NCBI GenBank assembly: GCA_023053545.1
Contig: JAKZAN010000002.1
Coordinates: 5,192,375 to 5,256,374, forward strand
From: Lepidurus packardi
Taxonomy: Eukaryota > Arthropoda > Branchiopoda > Notostraca > Triopsidae
Length of the DNA: 64,000 nucleotides
Direction: 5' to 3'
Shown: piece by piece, positions 23,101-34,580 of the stretch
Layout of the letters: the number at the start of each line of letters is the position of its first letter
How positions within the stretch are numbered: the stretch's first letter is position 1
Made by a program: the position numbers and the translations under genes
The notes under the pieces: generated by a model
Databases searched by the model: none
Told to the model about the DNA's origin: nothing
Seen by the model: the letters and a program-made list of their open reading frames with translations, nothing else

Positions 23101-24863
23101 GCGGTTCGGGTGCTGCAGCGCGTGGGGACTACTACGGGTCATGAACGGTGCCAAGTGCAGGAAATCAGCGGCCTCGGCTGAGGTCGCGCGGTCCGGCAGA
23201 TCCTTCAATTGCTGCTGCCGCTCCTGCTCGCATAAACTGGCCGGCGACCAGATGCCTTTGCTTTTACTGGGAGGCAACTTGGTGCACAGATTGAGCGGAG
23301 AGTCGCCTGAAGAGGTGTAATGGCTACTTTTTTCCCTTTCTGTTACCAACCCCAAATAAGAATAGAGGAAAGAAGTTTAGAGCGAGTTGTTAGGGTGGTT
23401 TTGGGGGGCGGGGGTCCTTACCTGCTATGACTTGCAGCGCCAGGGAAGCTCGTAAGCGATCAGCTTCCATTTGGGATGAACTCAGTGAACTGGCTAAGAA
23501 AGATGAAGCGTAGGGGAGCAACATGGCTCCTGCGGCCCACGGGAACCACGGAGGGAAGAATCCCAATTGGGAAACTGGACTTTGAGTGTATTGAGGGCTC
23601 TCCGTTTCTGCAATTAAGTAATTAGGAATGTCCTTAATTATTCTTTCTTTTATTTTCTTAGTGCTGGAATTCATTTAGAAGTATGCTAGTTTACTTTCCA
23701 CCTTTCTTTTCTTTTTACAGATGCTTTTAGGAAATTTCAAAATTAAATTATCCAGAAATCATCAAGATCAAGATCCAGAAATTCATAAATTCTGAATTAA
23801 AAGTTGGAAAATCTCATAGATCGTAGGACAGCTTGATTTAGACCTTTGCAAATCTTAAGACAGTCAACTGATCGGAAACTTTTGCAAAAGTAGCAATTAG
23901 TTTGCAGTCAGTAGATTTCCCTGGAAGGGCAAAATGTATTGCTTTTGGGGTGGTAGAACCATCCAAACTATGAAAAACTTCCACCAATTCTGTCGTACGC
24001 TAATTAAAACAAGAGATGGTAGAAAGTTAAAGGGCTGGTTACAAATCTACGAATCTTTTTTTTCCTTTTTTGTTGGGTAAAAAGCTACCCCATACGGTAA
24101 ACGAGGGCCCCCTTTTTATACGCACGGTCCAGATGTGTGGCCAAGGTAAATTGGGCCTTTTTGCCCAACACGCTCCTTTGGGAGAACTCCCGATTGCCAA
24201 GTGTCGGCAATACCTGTGTCGTGCAGCTTTGCAAGTTTGCATGTACGTGGCTTAAGGGTATACTCCGGGGAGATTAACCATTACTGCGTTGCATAAACTC
24301 TTCTTTATAATTTAACCATCTTAAGATGTTCCGTTGAGTTTATTGACAGCTTTACTGACATACTTCCTTTCATATAAACTTCTTGTATAAACAAATAGGC
24401 TTAACCGCTAATATGTGCTATAGTGCACATATATTCCCTCCTTACGCTTACTTTTACCCCCATTTCTGCAACCTGGGTTAACTGATTAGAAGATTCTGAT
24501 TTCTTTAATTGACTCATGCCAACAGAAAGAGATTTTCGACACATTCCTCGTCAGACACTTTGTGTAGAATAGTAAGGAAGTACTGAGAGTTCTTCATGCG
24601 ATAGAAGATAACTTTGCTTTGATTTCTCGGCCAACATCAAAAGCCGAAAAAGCGAAGAGACTAGATCGATGGAATCAGGAAGTATTGAGTTTACCTTTAT
24701 CGGGACTATCCTGAGCAGAAGGCCGAGATACGATTGAGAATGCACTGATTCGCTTCGGCGATGGACTCCCGCTCGAATCGCTCGAAGAGGAGTCTCCATT
24801 GGTACACATACCAACCGGAGATGCAGATTCCCGCTTCGGTACTAGAAGTGATCGTGCCGACAT
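20183..24863 (-). CDS. Gfi1/Senseless-type six-zinc-finger repressor (minus-strand paralogue)
   Basis: Five coding exons: 24863-24695, 23607-23422, 23339-22555, 22493-22343 and 20451-20183, 519 residues, with GT-AG introns of matching phase throughout. Six C2H2 fingers: C320-H342, C353-H373, C381-H401, C409-H429, C437-H457 and C465-H486. The last four carry the signature of the Gfi1/Senseless family ([58 protein letters not shown]). The N terminus, [11 protein letters not shown], resembles the SNAG repression motif of vertebrate Gfi1. Family members are sequence-specific DNA-binding factors; in insects Senseless works with proneural proteins in sensory-organ formation, and that role is inferred here. 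Fingers 1 and 2 are diverged from fingers 3-6. A 43-residue His/Pro/Ser-rich stretch is seen in the middle, and a short His/Gln-rich tail follows finger 6. The first exon is chosen for its SNAG-like start and clean donor. Confidence 0.9.
20640..21160. repeat. Dispersed repeat inside a Gfi1/Senseless-type intron
   Basis: Within the 1.9-kb last intron. It shares aagccggactt-g-gctacg and ttattc-actgttgcgtcatt, about 73 bp apart, with the repeats downstream of both GM2A-like genes (3437-3530 and 5831-5925). A long-period copy of the same family in a different gene shows it is a mobile or formerly mobile sequence; I see no coding capacity or clear terminal repeats. Confidence 0.65.
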
Positions 24864-27800
24864 ATGGTTCGGAGGGAATCTCTTCTTTCGTTTTACACTT
24901 TTCCCAAACTTTTGTGGCTACACTTTTGTAGTTCTTGGGACTTGTTCTTCTTCTTCTTTTTAATCTTCTTCTTCCCACTGGTAACAATACAAATTCTCTT
25001 CCCGCAGTAATAGCTGCAGTTTGTTTTCTTTTCTTTGAAGAAAATCTGGTAGAAATTCCCGTTTAGAAAAACGAGAAGAAAAGCACTCACTGTACTAATT
25101 TGTGAACTATCCCCTTGGCAGGAGTCTGGTGGATTGTAACACACACACACTCGGAACAGCGGGTGGGAATTACACCTCGTGTCGTCGTGTATGTGCGGTG
25201 TGTCAGAGCCGAGCCGCAACTGACGCTTTGATTGCTCGTCCGTTGCACACCTTGACTGTGCCACGAGCCAAAGCAAGAAGTCGCCGAGTGAGGTGGCTCA
25301 GCCTGGAGCAGCGGGTCTTAGCCCAAGGAGCATCCCAAAGTGGGGTTTACTTTGGGGTGGGTCAAACGGGGCAGCACTGTACTGAGTAGTACAACACCTG
25401 AGAAAGGTGAGGAGGTGGTGGGGTGAGGGGGTTCAGACTATCGCCTGGCTGAACCAGCATATGTTGCACCTTGGCCCGATACGTCTAACTTCTCGACTAT
25501 ATTTATCCACATATAACCCCCCCAAAGTGCCAGCCCCCTTTCCTGCTTGACTTGACCGAGGCGCGTCAGGTAAAAAGGCATGTGTATAGAAGAGTATAGA
25601 AGAGTCGTCCCTTTAATTCGGCCGGCGCCCAGGTTGGGTCAACGAGCGATTGGGTTTGGCCAGATTGCTGTGTAGTACGTTACCTTAGCAACGTTCCTAC
25701 GACGCCACCAATAAGAAAATCGACGCCTTCCCCTCCCGTGTTTTTACTTTATTTGGCTTCTCCTTTATACACCGGGGTTTCATACAGTTCAGAGTGGCTC
25801 GTGTATACCTGGGGCTTTAGGAGAGAGAGAACCTTTTTTTTTAAAGGAAAAATTCGGGCCGCGGCACGCGCCGCGGCGCCTACTGTACCATCAGTAGCGT
25901 TACCTGCTGTGGCGGATGATATTTGGTGACTTCCTTTTCCTTTATCTTTTTAGCGGTTTTCTCAAGTAGTAAAGCGCCTTGAAAATGTCAAAGGAAGCGA
26001 ATCAAAAAAGAAAGAAAAATTGGGAAAAATCACCCACTAATTGCCAGGTGCTCCTCAGTTCCTGGATTCTCACCTTCCCTTCCCATAAGGTAACTTGGGA
26101 GGCATAATGAGGTATAAAGAGCTGTAAGGAGACACTTAGGAAGTGTAAAGAGACGTAAAGAAGCAAAAGGAGTTTGGGTTCAAGCTCATTGAGCAACGAG
26201 AAAACGGACGAATCTTCTTTGGGGGAATCTTCGTTGACTCGTCTTTGGTACAGTACAGTATTACCGGGTTCCGAGTTCCAAATTGGGTACATGGTTGCAG
26301 TGAAGTACCAGTATGACATCACGAAAAGCATGGGTGGAAAAGCAAGATGAAATGGGCCGAAACAGTCCTCTTTGCTATGCTTGGACAAGTTCCCTTGATC
26401 TAGATTACGTTAAGCTGGATGCAATGACCACGCCGTTGTGGAAAGATTTTCGTGCTAGGAAGAAATGCAAGGTGAGTTATTAAAGTAACTAGTCGTGGTT
26501 TGACTGTTCCTGGTCTTTTTTTAAATTAAAGTAAAAACGAACATTCATAGGGGGAGAGTCTCCTGTTTCTTGGCTTTTTCTTTAAAAAATAAAATTCAAT
26601 GGATTTTTGGGCGAAAAAACTGGAAGTTGCTGGGGATTTTGCAGTGATGCGGGCGTTTGGGGAAGAAATATGACAAGGAAACGGTCTTTGGGACGTTTGG
26701 GTATTTGGCGAGGACTTGTGGTATAGAGACAAGAGGTTTGAGCAACATTCTTGGTGTTGATGGTTGAGGTTTGATAAAGCCAGGAGGGAGGTAGCCGTGC
26801 AAGAAAAGCTGGGTGCCAGCTATGCATAGAGAAAAAAAGCAGGTGCTATGTCAATCTTTTGGTGCGGGTATATAGGGAAAAGAGATGCTAATTTATCGTA
26901 CCGGAAAAAGCCAAGACGATAGGGAGCACATGTTGTTTAGCGTGTGGCTGCTGAAACCCGGGCCTTCCTTTTCTTGACCACCTGCCAATGAATGGTGTTA
27001 GACGGGAAGATGGTTGTGTTGTACCTGTAGATATACCACCAAACGCCAAAAAGGTTTTTGTCATCATTCAAATGAAAAGGTGACTGTTACACCATCAGCT
27101 ACGGCCTTGGAGGACGAAGAGTACCTTTTCTGTTCTTAAACAAACCATACGAGTGGTATTGATTGAGAGGGGCATTGGATTATGTGGACCGTAATTTGGA
27201 AGGTTGAGGAATTCGGGGAAGGCTTTTGAGGTTATTATGTTAGACGTTTGTATTCAAGAACGATTTGGGAACTTATTGAAGCGTTGACGCGGTTTCGACA
27301 GATTGGAGTACGGAAGGCTGAGTTGATCGAGTAGTCGCGCGGGGGGCGTGTTGATTTGGAGTGCCCGAGTGTCAACCACTTGATGGCCGGTAACCTGAGA
27401 GAAGAAGAGGCACTTTAAGCAGAGGCAAGTGTTAGACTATAGACTATATAGAGACGGATGACAAACACAACACTTCTTAAGAGCATGTTAGGCGTCAAAT
27501 GGAAGTGTTAATTGTAACGGGGTTGTAGTAGGTTGGGGTTTATTCTTGTTTTGTGGACATTGGATCGAATGTTCAGAGTCCCCAAGTTGGGCAGCAGGGG
27601 CCCAGCTACTCTTTTTCTGTTACATTATGACATTATTAGTTTTAAAGGCAGCTGTGGGGTTTGAAATTAAAACGAAACGGGGGAACTTCTTGAATGACCG
27701 TTTTCTTTTTTCTTACTTTCTTTTTTGTGAGAAAGCATTAAGAAGGCGACAACCTTTTCTCCCTATTGTATTAAGGGGCCAATGTTTATAAGGGAGAAAC

Positions 27801-30800
27801 GGTTGTGCAAGTTAGAAACCCCTTTTTTGTCTTTCGTCTTGAACTTTTGTGACTCGGGACATTTTGCAGCAGGCTAGAGGTTGTTGGTCGCCACAAAGCA
27901 TCTGGGCCGAAATGGACTTGGATATTTGAATATAGAAATAAGAAGAAAGAGGTGAACTGACCAATTCTTTAATAAGAACACCTGCCCCTTAAACCTTTAT
28001 ATATGGTTAACGAACAGATTATTTGATTTGGTTTCGGGAAATGGGTAAATGAGCACGTAATTTTCGCAGCTGTATTGCCTGGTTTGATGAGGACTGTTGG
28101 AGAAAGTTTTTTGGCATATCCAATGTTTCGCAGCCAAAGAAGTTTTATGCTAATGCGGCAATTATAGAGCTATAAAACTGTACAATCTACTATGCATACC
28201 ATATATAAGGAAGACACGTGTGGAGAAACGAGTTTAACCAGGTTTGAGGATTAGACCGACGCACATTCCTGATAATGGGCCGCGCGCACGTGTTCACATG
28301 TGTTCGATCTTCAAAAAACAGTAGCACACATCCTTTGTTTCAAGGAAAAATGTTTTGCAAACCGGGGCATGGAATCAAGATAATGCTCATTATAATGTTG
28401 TCAACTTTACTACCTATAGCGACTATGTATTGAGGTGGGTTTCCTGCAGGTGACCCGGATATTCAGGACAAGCTCCCTGAACTCTTTCGAGTTAAGTTTT
28501 TCTCGTGGCCAGTCTGGTTTCCAAAATAGATCCTTGTTGTGCACTAGGAATCGGATTTCAAGGAATCACTTATCTATTTTTTTAACGAGTACTGAAACCT
28601 GTTTACAGTAGAGGAAAGTTTACAAAGTTTACAATAGACGAAAAGGTATAACTTTAAAAAAAAAATCTGAAACCTGTGGACACTACCAACGTTTACTAAA
28701 GTAGCAGAAAAGGTAATCGATTTTTTAAAATTACAAACTAAATCAAATCCATTGTTGGCGTACAGCAAGGAAACTAATAGCGTATTCAGCTGGGAACCTG
28801 GTGCTGCACTTTTTGGCACTGAGTGCGCACCACGTTCCCAGCGGAATTCGCTATAAGAAAAATGGCAACAAGGAAAGAGGCAATGGTACTTCTACCAATC
28901 CTACAATGAAATCCTGCATGCAAAGCAACAGTGATGGTCTCGCCTGACAACAGTGAACTATTTAAAAAGACCCATGTTCTAGATATTTCCAATTCTACAA
29001 TGAAATCTTCTATGCAGTCAAACCGTGTGGGTGTTGGGAAACAACACTGAAATGCTTAGGAAGAGCAAACGTTTCAATTTGTGTATACAATTGTAATGGT
29101 ATACCAATTGCGTAAGATTATTCGTAAAAAATCTCCTTAATGTGCAAACTAAATCCCTTAAAGTTAAAATTAAAGTTAAATCAAGGTTAAATCTTCGTTT
29201 ATCCAAGAAATGGAAATAATTTATTTGGAATACAATTGGCTTAAGTGCAATAATAGTAAAATAGCCGATTTTTTTAGGAAGCAATGCATTGTTAAAACGT
29301 AGTTAAACGCAGCATAGATAACAGCGAAATCCTCCCTCTTTTTCGTTTCGCCTGTCAACCTTATTTTTTAAGTCACCGTTTAATTCGCATTTGGAGTGGC
29401 ACGCGCCACTCATTATGATAGCAACGAGTCAAAATCCCCCTCTCGGTGGGCGTCGTGCAAGTCTACAATGCCGTGGTCCTCCCTCTTCTCTTATTGAACT
29501 GAAATGGCCCGCAAAAGCGGGTCCAAGTCAAACGGAAGCAGGTGGCATAGCGTGCAGCTTGTGTGCCAGCATTTTGTAACACACACAACATAGAGACACA
29601 CTCTCCACTACCACTGTTTTCTTCGACTTGGCTGCTGCACCGGTGTTGATGACCGCAAAGTCTGGCGCTGAGGATACACACACTTTTAACATGATCAGCT
29701 GCTCTTATTAGGCGTCAGGTCACTGACGGTGTCAGCCGGTCAACGGCCGGCGTCGGTGGCGTCGCACGAGTTCAACATTGGTCACCCAGTAGGACGTCCC
29801 CTTTTCCCACTTTTTTCTTCCTCTTCTTACGCTTACAAGGCCCCAAGAAAATTGCCAGTAAAGCACCCCTTACGTACCGGGCCACATTACGCGGATGTCC
29901 TGGAGCGAGGCTAAAAAGCTGTGAAACGCGAGTCAAAAGGCTATTCGCTAAGTTGTTTTTGTGCAGTTTACTTTGCACACCTTTAGCCTTTGGCCTCGTC
30001 CCACCCTCTATCTGTCATCCATCTACGGAAGCCATATATTCAGGGTGCAGTTTTCTTTGTAGCTCGAACTGAAGCAGCTAATCCGTTTTGTGTTTGGGAA
30101 TTTGGGACTGCACGCCTTAACGCGCCTGCCTAGTCAGTGAACCATGCGAGTAATAGTCCCGCGAAAAAATGGCGACTTTACCGCGTCTCCAACTGTCTCT
30201 CCCCAGCAAGCCTTGTTTTGATCCAGTAGATCCACACGAAAGAAAAGCCTTTTGTAGTGGCTGCAGTTAGTTGTATACAGTATTCGTTCGTGCTATAAAC
30301 GCAGCTGGCCCTGATGTCATCCTTTTGATGAACTTCCACCCCCATGTTTAGACGCCCCTTTAATTCAGCCTTTTACTCTTAACTCGGGCTCCCCTCAAGC
30401 AAAACCTCCGCTCAAAGCATGCTCAGGAGTGACTTTTCACCTACAGTCTACTACAGACACAGAGAGAGACCCTATGGCTCGGCTCGGCTTTTGGACTTAT
30501 GAGGGTCATCTGGCAAGCAGCAACAACAGCAGCAGGTTTCGTCCACCCCTTGTCTCTCTGGCTAAGTTTCCCCAATTTTTCTATTTTTTATTATTCTTTT
30601 TTAAAGCAGGGTGACTAGAGAGGTTCTCGATCAAAGCTAAAGCCTAGGCTTTCTAAAAAAGAAACTATTTTTATTTTTATTACTATTACGGGGACCTTTA
30701 GCGTGATTAGAGCGTCAGCTAACCACCACCAGCAGTTTTCGTTGTGTACCTGACAGGCATGGGTATGGTGGCTAAAAGACCGAAGGAGAGATAGCATATT

Positions 30801-33800
30801 GCACCATGGGTAACCTCCTAATGTTACACATGAGAGTATTGGGCCTTGTAGCTGGGGGAATAATCGTAAATTGTTTTTAGTGTTCGAAGCTTAAACGGGG
30901 CTACTGACTGCGCCTGGAACTGGTAGCTGGGCGAGCAAGTACTCGACCCTTAAATTGATTTGGTCTTAAAAGGTGTCTCTTATTTATTTATTTTTTTTAT
31001 ATCTTTTTGGATCTGGTCACGATTCTCAGGACCACAGACTCCCTTAAAGACCATTTTCTTTTTCTTTTTTTTTGGTAATTTTTTGGGGGGTCTTGGTCTT
31101 TTCCAAAGCTGTCAGGTTTAATGAGAGTTTTTGGAAAGCTTCTCGGGTAAATGTGTTTTGATATGTTTAGGTATCAGGTTCGTGAAAGTGAGGGCTGAAA
31201 TTTAGAGGGTTCCTTTTTGTGCTGTACCTTCATGGTAGCCAACTGTCACCAAATCCTATTACCATTTAATCGCTTACCCTTAATGAGCATGAGTTAGGTT
31301 AAAGGGTGTCGCTGACGGTTGTTCTTTGTGTTATGGAGCCGTTTTCCTTACTTCCCTAACGGTGAAAGTCAATCATCAAGCCCTTCAAAACTGGCGCATT
31401 CATATCGAGATCAAACCCCTTTTTCTTTGTACTATACCTATAGTACGCCACTGTGCTGTACAGTAGGGGAGAGTAGGGCGTCTTCGGCCATGGGGTAGGT
31501 ACTCCCGGACAGTCAAGTTATCCAGCGTATTCCAGAATATTCGTAGTTAATATCCGATAAGAACTTGTCATGTAGATGGCTCTTCTTTGAAGAGTAAGTC
31601 AATACGTTCTCGGAACTCGGAGATAAAAATGACACTAGTGTGTATTATTGTTGCAAAACGTTCTCCGGAGAAGAATGACAAACAGGTGTCATTGGAGTTG
31701 AAAATTGGTAGTTGGATTGGAAATGCATTAGGTTAGCTTAGCTTAGGTTTGATTAACGATTCTGGTGTGACTAAGCAAATGAGGTAAATAATGCAGGACA
31801 CTAACTGAAATACCTTGAGCTTGACTAAGCTTTTATTGTTCAAATCTAGAACTGTAGTTGTCCAGTTCCAAATTCCCACGAATGCTCTTTCCAGTGTCAT
31901 GATTTTATAAGGACGGTTGAAAGACAAACTTGTTTCGCCCCTTCAATGAAGTTCAAAGAACATGAACTTCATGCCTGGAGCACCTTCGGGCAAAATATGA
32001 CCTTTCCAAAAATTAGAATGTCTCTGGTTCTATAATTTGGAGCTGTGAAATACCAACTGGAAAAGGAAAAAGGATGACTTGATATCCTAACAGGCGCCAA
32101 AGTTAGAGATCTATAGAAAGAAAGAAGTCAAAAATGGCCCACTCTCTCGTCCATCGAAACCCCTTCATTGACTATCAATGAAACTTGATTGATTTTCCCA
32201 TCAAACCTTTTTCATTTCTATGAAACCAAACATCTTTCTTATGGGCTATGTAAGGGATTTTTAATGAGCTCTAATATTGCCAAGTCATTGTTCAAAGAAC
32301 GTAAAAAGAGTTCATTTGCATAGACGTTGCTCTTACTTTTATTTATTTTTATTGATACTTTTCAGGAAGTTGGGGCAGAGCGGTTGAGGCATAAACCCGC
32401 TTATCTAGGTGTTGTGACGGTTTACTGTTATGATTGATGATAATCACTTTCATATGCAAGAAAAAGTCTCACGAGGGAGAGAGGAAAGTTAAAAAAGTCC
32501 TTGTTATGCATAATAGGTGAGAAAAGTCCGAGGGGAAGGGGAAAAAGTCAGTCTTCTTTTTCGCCTGGGGTCAAAGGGGGTAATGCATATTTCCGTGATA
32601 AGGGATAGGAGGGCTAGGAGTCATCTCTCACCCTCTCCCTGGCTCTCTGTCTTTTCTATGCGAATACTAACGACACATGACCAGCGTACGGAGGGTCCGA
32701 AACAATTGAGGAAGTCACGGCACGCGGCACGAGACTTACGGGCGTATCATCTGAATGGTCGCGTGGCCCTCGCTTCATGCCATTTACCTGACACATGCTC
32801 ATTTGCCTGCTAGGCGGTGTTTTCCATGATGAGAAAATCCACAGATAATTGAACATATAAGCTGGTTCAGAGCCGCAGAAGACAAAGAATGGATAATTCC
32901 CTCGGCATTCAACTACTTCTCTTAGTACCTTCAATTGGTATTATTGGTCCGCCTTTTCTTTCTTTCTTTTTTTTTTTTTACCTTCTTTCCCCAATAAGTT
33001 TTATTATATTCCATCCGAACTGACCTCTGTACACACATGCACACACATACGTACATAACATACACACATAGAGGAGGTTTTTCCCTTTCGCCCGTCGCTA
33101 CCATAGATTGTTAATTAGTCGTGTATATAGCTCTGGATAACTTGCCCACCTGGGAAAGCCCACGGAGCCATTAACCCTTGTTCGTGTAATATGGTAATGG
33201 AAGTCAGGGATCGAGGCACTCGGGGAAAAGTCACTGCTTCAAGTCGAGTGTGTTGGTGTATGTATGTTAGTGTGTTGTATGTGCTTTGTGGTATCGAATT
33301 TCCCTATAATATATGTGGGGGGGTAGCCAAAGTAAACCCCTTGGAGAGGGTATTAATGTTCGGAAATCGATGGCTTTTTCTAAGTAGCATATATACACCG
33401 CCACTACAAAGCATGTATATCTCTGTATACAAGCTGGGTCCGTCGCTGGTATATATATATATAGGCCATTTGGCCATTCTCCGCTGTATGTATTAATGTG
33501 ATGGTGTATTTGTGTGCAAGTTTGGCTCGCCAGCTTAGAACACAGGCGAGAAGAGGGCCAGGTGGTGTCGCGTGCAATTAAGCAGTATAACAACATGCCC
33601 TCTCGGCTAGCATGGACTCTTGACACAGACCTTCGTTAACTCCGCAGCTAATAATGCTCAGCGATTCCCGAAAATTTTCCCGGTTCCTTGGGTCCACAAA
33701 GATCATTTACTTATGCATAAGTCAAGCCTCAAAAGGGAAAAGAGAAGACACGCCAAAAGCTTTACACGAAAGAAAGAAAGTACACTGCAGTACAGTACGT

Positions 33801-33823
33801 ACGGTATGTATTGTACACAATCC
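24864..33823. other. Intergenic stretch, no supported gene
   Basis: The first kilobase (to about 25400) is the upstream region of the minus-strand Gfi1/Senseless-type gene and is relatively GC-rich, with a run of cttcttctt words near 24945-24975 that may lie in the 5' leader. Beyond it I see no exon I can support. Short inverted repeats occur at 29395-29410 (agtggcacgcgccact) and 25861-25874 (gcggcacgcgccgc); both have the loop ACGC. Open frames up to 128 codons (26002-26388, minus) show no recognisable family. Confidence 0.5.
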
Positions 33824-34580
33824 CATCCAAGTTAACTACTACCGACGTTGTCCGCCAGAATCCAGGCCTCGATTCCTAAGCGCCACGTGGGCTGGCTGTC
33901 AAAGGGAGTCAGGAATGCCAACACTGAATAGTTGAAATCATGAGCAACAATGAAATCTTGCTGCTAACCGCGCCTCGGCATGTTACTCCGGCTTAGTCGA
34001 ACTTCTCGAAGCATCCCATCCAAGCTAAAAAGCTACCGACGTATTCTACAAAGATTCACGCCTGAACTCGTAAAGGGCCAACTGAGCTAGTTGGCAAAGG
34101 GAGCCAGGAGTGCCAACACTGAATACTTGAACTCATGAGCAACAATGAAATCTTGCTGCTAACCGCGCTTCGGCATGTTACTCCGGCTTGGTCGAACTTC
34201 TCGAAGCATCCCGTCCAAGCTAAAAAGCTACCGACGTATTCCACAAAGATTCACGCCTGAACTCGTAAAGGGCCAACTGAGCTAGTTGGCAAAGGGAGCC
34301 AGGAGTGCCAACAGTGAAAACTTGAAAAAATGAGCAATAATGAAATCTTGCTCCTAACCGCGACTCGTGCTATTCCGACTTGATCAAACTACTCTAATCA
34401 TTCCGTGAAATCTAAAGCTACCGAAGTATTCAAAGTATCCTGGCATGAACTCGTAAGCGTCTCGTGGGCTAACTGTCAAAGGGAGTAAAGAGTGCCAAGA
34501 ACGAAGACTTGAAATAATGCGCAATAATGAAATCTTTCTCCTAACGGCGACTCGCCAGGTTACTTTGACTTGATGTGACT
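33824..34580. repeat. 195-bp satellite array, about four copies
   Basis: The anchor aaagggag-caggagtgcca starts at 33901, 34096, 34291 and (diverged) 34478, giving spacings of 195, 195 and 187 bp. The two central copies are nearly identical; the outer copies are more diverged, as expected for an array homogenised in the middle. Each unit also carries gagcaataatgaaatcttgct and cgactcg-ttactccg-cttg words. No open frame runs through it. Confidence 0.9.
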
